In this document: positions 12,296 to 24,536 of the stretch, in pieces
How positions within the stretch are numbered: the stretch's first letter is position 1
Layout: each line of letters begins with the position of its first letter
DNA from: Pyrenula massariospora
Lineage: Eukaryota > Ascomycota > Eurotiomycetes > Pyrenulales > Pyrenulaceae
NCBI GenBank assembly: GCA_021030905.1
Contig: JAGFMI010000002.1
Coordinates: forward strand, 496,001-560,000
DNA length: 64,000 nucleotides
Direction of reading: 5' to 3'
Translations under genes and position numbers: made by a program
Notes under the pieces: generated by a model
Databases searched by the model: none
The model's input: only the letters and a program-made list of their open reading frames with translations
Told to the model about the DNA's origin: nothing

Positions 12296-12871
12296 GGCGA
12301 AACGTGGCGGGGTTCTTGTTGGAGGGATCGCTTTTGGTTACGAGGATATTATACGAGATTTGAGAAAAAGGGAAAACATTCTCTCAGAGATTTATGATGG
12401 AAGATGAGCTGTGGCCCTCGTTGGTGTTGTCTGTGCTGTGACCGTATCGCAAAGCTCTTTTGCTGAGTTCAGCAAGACGCGGGGCGAACGCGGGGTACGC
12501 GTAGCTGGAACGCGAATTCACGTGACTCGAGATAGGAATTCTTCACCCTGCATTGCGGTCCAACACTGCTCTGTTGATAGTACGAGAGACTTTGAAATGC
12601 TCCATTCGCTTGAAGCTCAAATGTAAAACCCCCAAAACTAGGCCAAATATGCATTTCCAGATATACTCTAACGAGCCTTCGTCACAGCAGCATCTCTGTA
12701 TGACGTTCTCCGCACTTGAAGATGACTTCACAGTAATTCGACCAGTTGCGGAGGCCGGGAAAAGCATGGAGACAAGGTAGCCCGTAGCAATCCAAAGTAG
12801 AGTCTATCGACTTGCTATTTAAAGTTTTGAATTATCAAAATCCTGTCCATAGCTACCAGAACAAAGCAGTC
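12296..12871. other. Divergent promoter region RMI1/cupin gene
   Basis: This is a bidirectional intergenic region of 576 bases. A second perfect TCACGTGA palindrome lies at 12518-12525. Overlapping short ORFs on both strands (12411-12780) show no recognisable protein and are taken as chance. Confidence 0.45.
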
Positions 12872-13409
12872 ATGACCTCGTCTGTCCACGTAACCAGAGG
12901 CTCCTCTCTCGTATCCCCAACCGGAGGTCAGACTGAGGGCATGGAAAGAAGAAATGCAATTACCAATCTCTCCGACCAGCTATGCGGCACCGGTATGTAC
13001 AAAATATTGTTATCTCAATACTCAAGTCTTCACACCAATACTTCGAACACGCTCTTTTCGTCCCCAATTAAGACCTCCCTCCGCAGTCATGATCGCCCAC
13101 GCGCACACTTCCAGCGCCGTCCACCACCACGGCCGGGAAGACACGATCGTTTACGCTGTCAAGGGCCGTGGCAGCATCGTCAGTGACGGTGGAAAGATGC
13201 AGCAGGACCTTGAGCCAGGCGATTGGGCCCTGATACCCGCTTGGTGCGAGCATCAGGAGAAGAATGACGGAGATGAAGATGTAGTGAGTTCTGCCTCGTG
13301 GAACGAACGGTGACTCACTGGACTGACCGAGCTGTCCTAGGTCTGGGTGATAACGAGAGGGGGACGCGAGCCGGTGGTGGAGAACCTTGAGGGGTGGGGA
13401 AAGAGCTGA
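12872..13409 (+). CDS. Small single-domain cupin protein
   Basis: This is a predicted 128-residue beta-barrel protein assembled from three exons: 12872-12992, 13087-13283 and 13341-13409. Introns are 12993-13086 (GTATGT/GCAG) and 13284-13340 (GTGAGT/CTAG), and the phases agree. Cupin motif 1 is visible as AVHHHGREDTIVYAVKGRG, with the metal-ligand histidines and glutamate. Motif 2 is PGDWALIPAWCEHQEKN. It ends VVWVITRGGREPVVENL. There is no signal peptide. Cupins range from dioxygenases to isomerases, so the reaction cannot be assigned. It is divergent from Rmi1 and convergent with Smc4. The exon joins are secure because both sides carry cupin sequence. Confidence 0.8.
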
Positions 13410-13814
13410 TCGTTGTTCATGAACGTTTTGAAGGCGATTCACAATGTGGTCCTCGGCTTGAAAAGAGGAATCTGTTCAAAAGAGAAATGCGAAAACGACA
13501 CGCGAATGTCGCTGCGCTTCTGCCCGAGGAATTGGCACCTACTATTCCGTAATATTTGAGACGAAAAAGAAGGCGCAAAGACGAAGCCTCTTCCATCGTA
13601 GGTAAGCCCGGGACATTCTTCTCTGAAATTCAGACCAGATCCACTTGCGGCCCCCTAAGCATGCCCTCAGCAGTCAGCAAAGAAGGTAAAGTCATAGTCC
13701 GTGAGGGCAGCCATCCAACCTCCAAAGCCGTTGCATAACATCACATCCAAGAATTTGTCCTATTCCTCATCAAGAAGCCTGATTCTACATCGCTTCCGAA
13801 GTGTATGAGCGCGG
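13410..13814. other. Convergent 3' region cupin/SMC4
   Basis: This holds the 3' ends of two facing genes. A 60-codon ORF at 13556-13738 has no supporting features. Nothing else is seen. Confidence 0.45.
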
Positions 13815-16800
13815 CTATCGCCCCGTAAGATAATCTCTATTGTCGACAGTAACGCTCTTCGTCATGTGGTTCACCTTATAAATCCCGACAAGGCGTTCGG
13901 CCAGCTCAAACATGTTGTTCCGCAGACTGATGACGATGAACTGAGCATTCTTGGTGCGTTCCTTGATGTAAGATGCAACAATCGAGACCTGCCAATGGAA
14001 TTAATGGCAACACGTATTTCAGAAGGGCGCACACTCACATTTCGGAAATCCAAAGCAGCATCTATCTCATCCATAACATAAAGCGGTGTTGGACGGTAAT
14101 GATGCAGTGCAAACACCAAGGCCAACGAGCTTAGCGTCTTTTCACCACCGGACAGATTACTAATGTTCTTCCAACTCTTCTTCGGTGGCATGACACTAAA
14201 AAGAATACCTTCACTAAACGGATCAAGCGAGTCGACGAGTTCCAGCTCTGCGTTCCCGCCCATTGTAATCATCTGGTACATCTCTTTGAGCCGTAGAGAG
14301 ATCTGCGAGAAGCCTGTCATGAAGCCATTCAACCGTAGGGATCGGAGCTCATCGAGACGTGACTTGGCAGAGTCCCGAGTCGCGAGGGAGTCGTTGAGAT
14401 CTGCTGTCCGAGATCGAAGGTCTTCACAACGGCGGCGGTATTCAGCAAGCACTGAAAGATCGATAGAGGAAGCAGATTGAATCTTCTCCTCTAATGCAGC
14501 GATCACGGCCTTAAGCTGGTCCTTGTTTTTATCTAGCAGCTCGTCTCGCGTATAGGTCGGGAGTTGGTTCAGTAGCTGTGTTGAATGCTCCTCTGGAGCA
14601 CCTTCAAGAGCGTCGTTTCCGGAAGCCTCGTCTCCTGCTTCAGAGACATCTGGCCTTGTTTCCGGCACATTCTCAGCTTCTTGGGGACGACCTTCAAGAT
14701 CGGCAATGTCATGGAGCGACAACTTCGCAAGCTTGTCTGTCCAATAATTGCGTTTCTTCTGATTTTCGGCCAGCGTTTTGTGATTTTCCTCAAGTTTGTT
14801 CCGCATCTCAATTTCAACAGCTCGGGTAGAGTTCAGCTCTGCTGTTTGCTTGTCCAGATTTTTCTTCAAGACCGCTAGTTCTTCTTTGTGGTTCTGGAGC
14901 ACCTCCTGTTCCTTCTCCATCTCTTCTCGATATTTTGAGGCTTCCGCAGCCTGCTTCGCAATTTCCGATTCTAGCCTCTCCAGATCGCCTGCTAAGTTTT
15001 CGACCTCTTTCTCTGAGTCTGCCTTCGCCTTTTCGTGCTTGATTTTGAGCTTCTCATTCTTTGTCTTGGCGACTTCGGCATTGGATATTTCCTCGCCTAG
15101 GAGATTGACTTGCTCTTTGAGACCATCGACCTTTGCCTTTTGACTTCGAAGTCGAACGCCTCCAACTTCCATAATCTTGTCCTGAAGTGTTTGGATTCCG
15201 GCTTCAATATGAGCAGTTTCCGAATGCAGCTCGTTGATCTCTTTTTCGAAGCTTGCAATTTGTTTCTCAAGAACTTTCATACCACCCTCATCTAACTTCG
15301 ACGATTTATGCTCGGCTTCGAGCTCATGAATTCGTCTTCGAGAGTCCACAAGATTGCGTTCGCAGCTCTCAATTTCTAGATTCAGCTTTTGAATAGCCGT
15401 CTCGAGCCTTGGGATTTCTGCCTGCTTATCTTGCAAAGTGGCTTCCAGCTCTCTCTGCTTTGCCTGAAAAGACTCGAATTGCTGCTCGAGCTGGTCTCGC
15501 TCAGCTTCCAGTTTCTGCACCTGCTCTTTGGTTGTGTCTGGAACAAGCTTCGAAGACATGGCGCCTCTCGCAACTCGTGTCCCTCCACCACTCATGGTTC
15601 CAGAGACATCAATCAACTGTCCATCGAGAGTCACAACTCGCCAGCGCTTGGCACCATAAGCGATTCTGTTTGCTTGTTCAAGATCATTTGCAACCAGAGT
15701 GTTATGCATTACACTGTAGAAGGCCGCAAGAAATCTCTTGTCCTTGGGCTTGATCAGGTCAAAGAGTCTAGGAACTTTCTCCGGGGTCTCGACAGGTGAT
15801 AGATCTCTTTGCGCTAGACGGTCGAGGAGGATGAAGTTTGCTCGACCGAGATTGTTCTTCCGTAGGTAATCAATGCAATGCTGACCGACCTCAACAGTGT
15901 CTACTACCATATTCTCCAACGAAGGACAGGCCGTCGAGATAGCGACATCGTATTTTTGGTCAATGGTGCCCAAATTACCCAGTCGTCCATGAAAGCCTTC
16001 TATTCGGCCAGAATCTTTCAACCGCATCAGGCCTGTCAATACATTTCCTTGATTCTGGCTTGCAAGAAGGCTGGCACGAGCTTCGTCTGCCTTCTGTCGT
16101 GCACTTGAGATCTGTGTCCGAATCTCGGGCTCACTGTTAGTTAGCTTCAAAAGCGCGTCTTGAATCTTCCGGACATCCTTCTCAAGCCGACATTTGCTAT
16201 GCCGATGTTCTTCAACCTCAGAAACTTTCCCGGTCTTGGTCGTCTCAATGGCCGATCGTTTGCAGTTTGCTTCCTCTATAGCTAGAGCCCCGGCATTGGC
16301 TTTTTCATGCAGGATGTCAAGCTCTGAATGCACGACAGCTTTTCGGGATTCTTTCTGACTGATTTTTTCTCTCCATGGCTCAAGGGATTTTTGCTTCTCT
16401 GCGATTTGATCCGATAGACCCTGGGTCTTGCCCTTCAGGCTATCTCGAATTGCGAACAGTTCCTTTTCCTCAGCTGCTCTCTCGCTCTCAAGAGACTCAA
16501 TTTCTGCAGATTTCTTCTCCACGTCGTAAGTGTGCTTTTCGACTTGACTCAAGGCTTCAGAGACTGCTAGGCGACTGCTCATGATGGCTTTCTCCGCCTT
16601 CTTTTGCTTAGCATTGATAAATTTACGTTTTTCTTCAAACCTGACACCCTCCTTATCGTATTTGCTCACCTCCTTTACAGTTGCCTGCATTGACTTCTCG
16701 ACTGTCTCGACTTCCTTGGCCCCCTTTTTATATGCTTTCTCTAGTGCTTTTATGCTCTCTTCGCTACCGGCATGTTTCTCCAGCTCGGCATTGAGTCGTT

Positions 16801-18211
16801 CTTCCATCTGCTGAATAGCTTCCTCTGTCACTTTCGCGTTGTCATCACATTCGACAAGATACATTTGATACAGAGAACTTTGCTTTTCCGCCAGCTCATT
16901 CTCATCCCGAATGTACGCGAGAGCTTTATTCTTCTTGTCCTCAAGGCCATTCTTCTCCTTTTCCACATGCTGGACCCGCCCATTTTTCTCCACACAAACT
17001 TCGTTCAGCGTCTCGACCTCTGTTGCAGCCTCGTCAATAGGTGTTTTGTATTTCGATGTGCCGATGATGTCCTCAAGGTACTCTAGCAGTCCATCGTCAT
17101 GCTCATTTGCTGCTTTCGGTTTCATTTGAGCTATTGACTCGACCTCTCCTTGGAGAATTAGAAACCGCTTATGGTCGAGATCTATACCCCTCTCTTTCAA
17201 CAAATTCGTTACGGTGGTGAAGTTTGTCGTTCGGCCATTTAGATAATAGTTGCTCGAGTTGTTTTTGAATGCTTTCCTCGAAACGATCATCTGGGAGTCG
17301 GGGATCACTTCATGTTTACCATTTGGTAGGTCGACGATCTCCTGAAAGTGAACCTCAACTTCGCAAAAGTCCAGGTTAGGATGTACAGCCGAGTTGTGGA
17401 TCAGAGCGGAGATCTTCCCTTGGCGCATTTTGCTGGCGCGAAAACCAAAGACAAAGAGTAGTGAGTCAATGACATTCGATTTGCCGGAACCATTTGGCCC
17501 AACTACAGACGAGAAAGAAACGTGGAACGGTCCAACTTCTTGCCTTCCGGCGTAGCTCTTGAAATTGATCATTACGAGACGAGATATGACCATGCGCGGT
17601 TTAGGTCCAGAGGGCTCTTCCGGTGCAGGAATCGCCAATGATCTTGATTTAATAACAATGTCCATAGGCCGTTCCAGCGTCGTAGGCAAAGTGCTTATTT
17701 TCTCTACATCTCTCTGACCTATTGTTTGCGGCGATCTGTTTACAGCAGCCCTGGTTATGTCTGCAAGGGGAATACTGTCTCGCTGGGGTGGGTCTGGAGA
17801 TAGAGATGGCGTTGGAAGTGTTGGCGGCCGTTGTGAATTAGCGACTGAAAGTTCTCGTAAATTTCTTTCAGTTATAGCACTTTTGCGCTTTCTTGGTGAT
17901 AGTTTCTTCGACGGCGATGGAGGCTCGCTGGGCTTATTCTCCGCGTCTGGCTGAAAGATCTGCGACGGTTCAATACTGTCACCAGTCTTTCCTCTTCTTG
18001 CTCTAGTAGTTGTTTTTGATGGAGATTGAATATTCGCAGTTGTTTTTCTTCGTCCAGCTTTCCGTGGGCTCCGTTTTGGAGCAGGACTGAAGGCATCCTC
18101 TTCATCTTCGTCGATGCGGGTCTTGGCTGTACCCTCATCGTCAGATTCTTCAACCACCAAGGTTCGTCTGGTTGCGCGGCGTGCTGGCCTTGTTGGAGAT
18201 GTAGTGGCCAT
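13815..18211 (-). CDS. smc4: Condensin subunit Smc4 (SMC ATPase)
   Basis: This is the SMC4 subunit of condensin, which with Smc2 compacts mitotic chromosomes by ATP-driven loop extrusion. There are two exons: 18211-14039 and 13988-13815. The intron 13989-14038 (GTGAGT...CAG) separates DFRN from VSIVASYIKERTKNAQF. The full product is 1448 residues. Walker A is GPNGSGKSN at 238-246, followed by the Q-loop and ILQGEVESIAQMKPKA. The first coiled coil, a hinge (around the GRLGNLG and CIDYLRKNNLGRANF stretches), the second coiled coil, the LSGGEKTLSSLAL signature and Walker B YVMDEIDAALD follow in order. The acidic, basic and Pro-rich first 200 residues carry nine S/T-P sites, five of them full CDK consensus. 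Confidence is very high; the 3' exon is required for the D-loop and the C-terminus. Confidence 0.95.
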
Positions 18212-20258
18212 TGGCAGGTACCTTCTCGGGGTGGCAAAATTTTGTGAGATGTAATTCTGTTCGAAGGTAACGCGACGGATAATGATCGTGGTCGCAGTGT
18301 TTACGAATGTCCGAAATTAGTAAGGCGTCGTTTCTTCCCCACGCCACCAACCTGCCGACGCCTGCGCCCCCGAAAGACATGCCAACGCCAGCTTTGCAAA
18401 TTACGGATGGAATTCCAGCACCAGCGCCTCGCAAGAGCAGAGCATCTTATTTGTCTTACTCGTCATTATGATCGACTGTTAGACAGCACAATCTTCTGAT
18501 GATGACCGTTAAATATTGCAGGCTTACCAGGAGTTTAGCTGCCCTTTCACCAACGGAAGATACTGCAGAACCTCTTCTCAATACATTGAGCGCATTAGGT
18601 GCCAGCGCGAGCTTTTGCAAAAGCCATTTAATCGCAAAAGAATAATTGAAGCTAGCATTCGGGATATTGTTATGCTATATCTATGTCAATCTGTAGATCA
18701 CTTTACTAACTCTTCAAAATTGGTAGTGACCGAACAATATCTCACTACCCTGAACAAAACCTGAATACGCTGTCTTTCTGTTACTTGGTCAACAATGTCG
18801 AACCACCGGAAACGAAGCGCGGTACTTTGTCCATCCTTAGATCGTCACGAGGCTAAAGGAAGACTATCCGCACGAGGCATTTCCTATTTCTTAGACGACG
18901 GGACATCGATGAGTGGATTTTGAAAGCTCGATAAGAGAACATAATATTGCGCTGTTGAAGCTTGCGTTGGCAAATGCCCTACATTTGAGGGGATGGTATC
19001 TGCCTGCTTTAACCATCCGGCCACTACCATACGAGCAAGAGCTTCTCCCTAACTACTAGGGAAGAGAAAATCCGATCCGAAGAATATCTCCCTGCGAGAA
19101 CCGGATGGCATCTAAGCGAGATAACTAATCGACTTGGATGCAGTACTCTACAACGGGCAAAATACACAGAACTAGTGAGGCTCTAAAGTGATCCTTAGGT
19201 CAACCATGTCGTGGATGCGAGCCATTTCAGTCGCTCCGTCACCCGATTGCCGGAGATTCCAGGAAGATGGCCCAACAGAAGCTTTGCCCTTGCATCTAAG
19301 AGTGGCAACTGATTAGGATGATGCGAAGAAGCATGTCAACAATCATTTTAGATGTCTACTTGTGGCTTATGGATCCGAGCGGTGAGTAAAACAATATTCC
19401 TATCCTGCGCCACTGAAATTTAGCGGCTGTCACCAGACCGTTCACCTTGAAGCGCCTTAAGTGATAATGGCATTCGGCTGCTAGAACGATTGAAACACAG
19501 GATTGGACACCTTATCGCCGCCTCCATGTTTTTAGATCCTGAACCGAGTATTTCCGTAGGATGAGTCACACGACAGCCTCCGCTCGTTCAGCGATTTCGA
19601 TAGACCTCCTGCTAAGCCTTGACCGTGAACTGTTCCTGGATTCTATGTTGGGATCTAACCATGCGCTTGTATGGAGCAGGTCGGCGACCAGAGCTCGGGA
19701 TGACCATACGGAAGAGCCCCTACAGATCCACGCGCGCGTGGGCGTTCAGTAGCTTACCCGCAAGAAGATCTACAACACACAGCTAACTCGATGGGGCCGA
19801 TTTGGTCTCACGGCTCAGCTTCTCTTGTAGGGGCTTTGTGCGACGCTGACCAACGCTAAGGATTTGCTTAGCCAGGCGTTTTCGCCCCAAGCATAATAAT
19901 GCTTGTTCAGACTTTGCCACCACCTACTCCAACACAACTTAGTAGTCTCAGGTGTTCTACCCAGGACACACTTGGCTTCATTTTTTCCCCCGTAGGATCA
20001 ATTTTGCGGATACTGTAAGCCGAACGACTATGTCTCACCATCCACCTGCTTCCCCTTACCTTCTTTCTAGCATTCTCAAGTTGGTATCCGTGGAAAGCCA
20101 ACCTAGGGTTCGGCGTCATGTTGGCCGCTCATATGTGCGCCTTGTTGATCCATCCTCGTACATAATAAGCAGGGAATATGATCTTCGCATGATACGAGTT
20201 ACCTCTCATCTCACTCTTGCCTTCTCAATTTATCCCAGTATCTCGCAAGTCTTTCATA
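18212..20258. other. Gene-poor stretch upstream of carboxylesterase
   Basis: About 2 kb with only short ORFs (longest 82 codons at 18516-18764 and 134 codons at 19952-20356, the latter overlapping the esterase start in another frame). None has a recognisable domain or a spliced extension that I could find. The first part should contain the Smc4 promoter and the last part the esterase promoter. No repeat or transposon sequence is seen. Confidence 0.45.
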
Positions 20259-22059
20259 ATGTTTTTCATTCTGTCCATAGCTTTGTTGTCAGTGCTTCTC
20301 CATCGCACTGTAGCAGATGCCTCTCAAACGCAGATTGTCGCCGACGACTTTGCTGAATATACTGGTTACACAAACAGCGACACAGGCGTTACGATATGGC
20401 GCGGAATTCAGTATGGCAAGCCACCGTTGCCATCACAAGGGGGATCGAAAAACCTACGCTTCCAAGCACCATTTGACCCTGATAAGAACCAGGGTCGGAA
20501 AGACAACACAAAGGTGAAATTCTACATTGTAACGTATAGAGGTTTCCGCTGACATTATTAGGATAAACCGCTATGTTTGTCGTCCGCCACATCCAGCAAT
20601 GATGGTAAAAGCGAAGATTGTCTATATTTGAATGTTTATGCTCCATCAGACGCCAAAGGCAAAAAATTACCCGTTGTGATCAATATTTCTGGAGGAGGGA
20701 TGCAAGGCCTTGCTGACGGGTACCGAGATGGCTCGAATTTGATCAAGGCTGCTGATCATGGTATCGTTGTCGTGAGCTTTAGTTATCGCGTCGGTATCTT
20801 TGGCTTCCTCGCCTCGGATCAAATCGTTAAGAGTGCTGACACCACTCTTAACGCTGGGCTACACGACCAGCGGAAAGCCATTGAGTGGGTAAACAGATTC
20901 ATTGACCGGGTACGTCATACCAAGCCTTCACCACATCATCAAACTGACATTGACTTAGTTTGGCGGCGATCCTAACCACGTGACGCTCATTGGTGGAAGC
21001 GCTGGAGGAGGATCTGTCACGTATCACTTAATAGGTAGTGGTACAACAACTAATGACCCGCTTGACAAGCGCCGATACTCGTTCCAACGCATCCTCCGCG
21101 ATCAACCGAAGCCAATCATCCAAGGAGCCATTGCTCAATCACCATCTTCTCCTCCCATTCTAGACGTAGCAGGTTCACAATACCAGTACGACCATGTGGC
21201 GTCGAAGTTGGGCTGCACTGGCGACAACTCCCTCTCATGCCTTCTGTCAAAGAGTGCAGATGAGCTGGTGAGCGCCAGCTATCCTATAGCATATGAGAAT
21301 CGACAGACACCACCAGTTTACATGTGGAATCCCGTCAAAGATGGATCTATCGTCCCAGATATTCCATTTAATTCTTTCTCCAAAGGCAGCTTTGTCAAAG
21401 TTCCAGTCATAACAGGTTCAGATTCAGCTGATGGGCTTACATTTCAACCCAAGGCCAATCCTCCTAGTGATAGTGATCCAGATGCCGTTAACAAGTACAT
21501 CAATAATTACTTACAAGACAACTTTCCGCTGCTTTCTCAAGCGCAGCTACAAAAAATTGACACTGACAAGAACCTGCAATATCCATTTGACACGACCCCG
21601 AAAACAAGGGCTGGTAGACTGTACGGTGACATGCGGTACCAATGTGCAAGCCTCTTCTACGCAACGAGCGTTGCCACGCATAAGGAGGACAATAAGAACC
21701 CTATCTGGGCGTATCAGTACAACGTTGGCACTGACGAGAGCGTTGGCCATATGGCAGAAAACGTGTTCGCCGACCCGGACCAGCTTCAAGGGACAAAGCG
21801 GCAAATGCAAAGGCACTGGGTCAACTTTATCAAGACGCTCAACCCAAATACCAAGGAAACCGGAGTTCAAGATACCGGCGCAACTTGGGATAATTGGGAC
21901 CCAGCCAATCCGAGAAGAATGGTCTATGGCAACGACGCCGCGGTAATGACAGACTTGGACAAAGGGAAGGACACGAACAGGAAGGAAGAGTGTGAATACA
22001 TGTCTGGCATTAGCGGAGACCAGTCTTTGGGCGGGATTGGAAAGCTAATTGGACAATAA
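20259..22059 (+). CDS. Secreted type-B carboxylesterase / lipase (alpha/beta hydrolase)
   Basis: This is a predicted extracellular ester hydrolase of 567 residues from three exons: 20259-20513, 20562-20909 and 20959-22059. Introns are 20514-20561 (GTGAAA, branch GCTGAC) and 20910-20958 (GTACGT). A signal peptide runs from the ATG at 20259 (MFFILSIALLSVLLHRTVADA). The order is family-typical: WRGIQYGKPP, SEDCLYLNVYAPS, the oxyanion region NISGGGMQ, SYRVGIFGFL, then the nucleophile elbow GGSAGGG with Ser215. The acid is likely Asp359 (DSADGLTF) and the histidine His465 (GHMAEN). The substrate (lipid, plant ester or mycotoxin ester) cannot be read. The HGGG oxyanion motif appears as SGGG, a modest deviation. 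No neighbour suggests a cluster. Confidence 0.88.
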
Positions 22060-22219
22060 ATGGGGCGATGGGATTGCATCATACAAGGCGTGGGTGTCGG
22101 GTAATAAGTTTCCTAAGATTTGCTTCTAAAAGAATCGTTGGCCTCTTTAAATCAGATACATTTAGACGTAAGGGTTATGTTGGGGGATTCTGCATTGTCG
22201 AAGACAATTTCAATCATTT

Positions 22220-23212
22220 CTAGCTTATCAACGAACTTACATGTCTCTCATCGAACCCATTTTCGTACAAGTGATACTCACCCAGGCAACTCGGATGAGG
22301 ACCACCCACTCGTATTATGGTTCCTTGCACGGGGTCGATTTGTAGCGGCAGGAAAGATGGCTTCTCCTTCCCAAACGTTAGCGCAATCTTGCAGAGTTGA
22401 GATTCAAACATTCTACTCACAGGATCTGTGGATTGAAGAAGGTGCGTGCGCTCTCTCAACGGGTGGCGACATGCATATAAGACTGGTTCTACATAATATT
22501 TCTCCTTCATTTCATACCAATACTTGAGATCAAGGCCTAAGATCCTGAAAGCGAAACACATTTGCAGCACAATTCGCCTATGATAAGCTTCGCTGAACTA
22601 GCGGTACGTTACCTCGGAGACCACGTCTTCGATATTTACGGGCAATTCATTAGCCATGGGGAAATCTTCAACATCGTAAACGTCTCGTATCAGAAGACGA
22701 ATACTCTGAAGATTAGCAAGGCTGCGGTAGTTCACAATGAGTCCCAAGAAAGACGTTTCTTGGACTCTTCGAGGCATGTGATGCAGATCTGTTAGAAAGC
22801 CGTAGTCGAGGCCATCGATATGACGCACGAGAGCAACGTTGCTCTTTCCGATCCGGTCAAGGAAAATATGAGAGGCGCGGTCGGGCCTATCAGACTGGCG
22901 ACCAGATAATTCCACGTTAAACACATTCATGCCGTACAAAATCGGAAGTGCTTCTGAACAGATCTGCCGGTTAAGTCGCGCGATCTGTGACGAAAGACCG
23001 GTAAATCCTGCATTTGAAACCTCCACATCAAGTTGCCCTGCTGTTCTAAGGCGAATTCCATGAGATTTGGAACGACGAAGATTGTAGCTTCGTGGAAATT
23101 GGGCGAGTAGATAGCGTAAAATCTGCAGCCGTATCTCAGTAGGCAAGTCAATCATGTTTAGCCAGCCAGCTGAGACTCGTGAGCTACGGTGCAAGCTTTG
23201 AGTGGAGAGCAA
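22220..23212 (-). CDS. F-box-like fungal protein of unknown function
   Basis: This is a predicted 309-residue protein with an N-terminal F-box-like segment (MIDLPTEIRLQILRYLL, about residues 20-36), followed by the pattern of fungal F-box proteins (SSQIARLNRQICSEALPILYGMNVFNVEL). Two exons fit: 23212-22608 and 22544-22220. The intron 22545-22607 (donor GTACCG, acceptor TTTCAG) joins EDVVSEV to TILGLDLKYWYEMKEKYY in frame. The second exon ends at a stop at 22220. Such proteins are adaptors of SCF ubiquitin ligases or simply lineage-expanded relatives; the target is unknown. The exon 2 join is inferred from frame only. It is divergent from a second F-box-like locus. Confidence 0.6.
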
Positions 23213-23587
23213 AAGTCACGAAATGCCAGAGAAGCATCCTCGAGTCATTTCGATATGAACATGGGCTGAGTGTGTGAGGCACCAGAGAATCAGAAGTTCT
23301 TCCAAGGATCAAAGTTAGCCGAGGATCATACCTCGAGATGCGCCACGATTTCTGCTCCCCTGGCGCTACACCCAAAGCGATCGCCAGGCACCGGAGCAGC
23401 TGCCTGTCACGTGGAATCTTCCGGCACTCCCTGCCTTACTACCTAGTATGTACGGCATAGGGAGCAAGCACGATGTCTATCGAGGCTGTGCAGAGTTCTG
23501 ACTCTGCATATGCCAGACCTTCTGGTCTTGGACGAAGCCAGGCTCTCAAACGAATCTCGCGTCTCTCCATCTCATTCCGCGCACAAG
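23213..23587. other. Divergent region between two F-box-like loci
   Basis: A CACGTG core occurs at 23408-23413. An in-frame upstream ATG at 23510 could extend the downstream locus by 26 codons. No other feature is seen. Confidence 0.4.
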
Positions 23588-24196
23588 ATGCCCTCCAGGT
23601 CAGCTTCCAGCTCCAGCCCATTCCTCTTGCTGCCGGTCGAGATACGCCTCAAAATATACGAAAACCTCATGATTGACACTCGAGGTGACATCCTCCTAGA
23701 TGCGGACAACTTCGTTGGCCACGGTCGAGCTATTGTCCGCATGAATCTTTCCTCTCAAGTCCTCCGAACTGTTCGTCCCTAGCCACTCTCTGCTCAGCAG
23801 GTAAACTGTTGACTAATCCTGTGTGTCATGGTCTTAGAGCCGTCTTATCCATAGCGAAGCTGGCGCCGTCCTTTACGGTGGGAATAAGTTCTGGTCACAT
23901 AACAGAAATGATATCGACCTCTTCCAAAGAAGGATCGGGAAAGTTAATGCAGACACAATAAGATCAGCAGCGACCTTTACTCAGCTCGTCGCCTTGCGAC
24001 AACAATTATCGACTACGAGCCTGAAATGACCCGAAAAATCTGTCAACACGAGCTAGGATTGAGTCCCCATGAAAAATCTACGAAACACCAGTCCCACTGC
24101 ATCATGTTGGCGAACCAGCGTTTTATGTTCACCAGTCCAGATCCAGCACAACAGCCTACACCAGAGTCGCTGAGAAAAACCCCTGATCACTCGTGA
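23588..24196 (+). pseudogene. Broken F-box-like gene (frameshift candidate)
   Basis: Exon 1 (23588-23770) encodes a Ser-rich start and an F-box-like LLLPVEIRLKIYENLM. An intron 23771-23837 (donor GTTCGT, branch CTAAT, acceptor TTAG) leads to SRLIHSEAGAVLYGGNKF, the same motif order as its neighbour (S.I..EA..LYG.N.F). The frame then stops at 24027-24029. The next frame is open across the same region (about 23957-24196) with the plausible continuation ATTIIDYEPEMTRKICQHEL. A single shift near 23955 would join them. Either a real frameshift makes this a pseudogene, or an unrecognised small intron or a sequencing error is present. The remaining sequence up to 24536 holds nothing recognisable. 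Confidence 0.45.
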
Positions 24197-24536
24197 ATCT
24201 GTACTTCCGTATGAACAAGGACAGCCTCGACCCATGATGGGCCTTGTCACCAAACAGCGCACGGGTGACTTGCCCTCCTGTCAGAAGTTTATGTCCTCTT
24301 AATATGTCACGTTTTATCATAGAGAGACGCAGCTAGTTGAGCAAGCTGCGCTACTTTCCTCAGAGAATTTTGCCTCAATTTTCGCTATATTTGGCAGAGC
24401 CAGGACATCTGTCCGCACTGTGGTTGAAAGGTGCAAGAACACCGGTCAAGACCTACTGAATCCCGAAATGATTATATGAGACTTTGATGCTGAAGAGAGC
24501 TCCTTCCAGCAGACTGGCGCCCTGCCACACCAAATT
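24197..24536. other. Intergenic
   Basis: 340 bases without a supported gene, between the broken F-box-like locus and the 3' end of the next minus-strand gene. Confidence 0.4.

Noticed and set aside
22245-22265. B-box-like TCGAACC suggesting a minus-strand tRNA
   Set aside because: The surrounding bases do not pair as a T arm, no A box is found, and the site lies inside an exon of the F-box-like gene.
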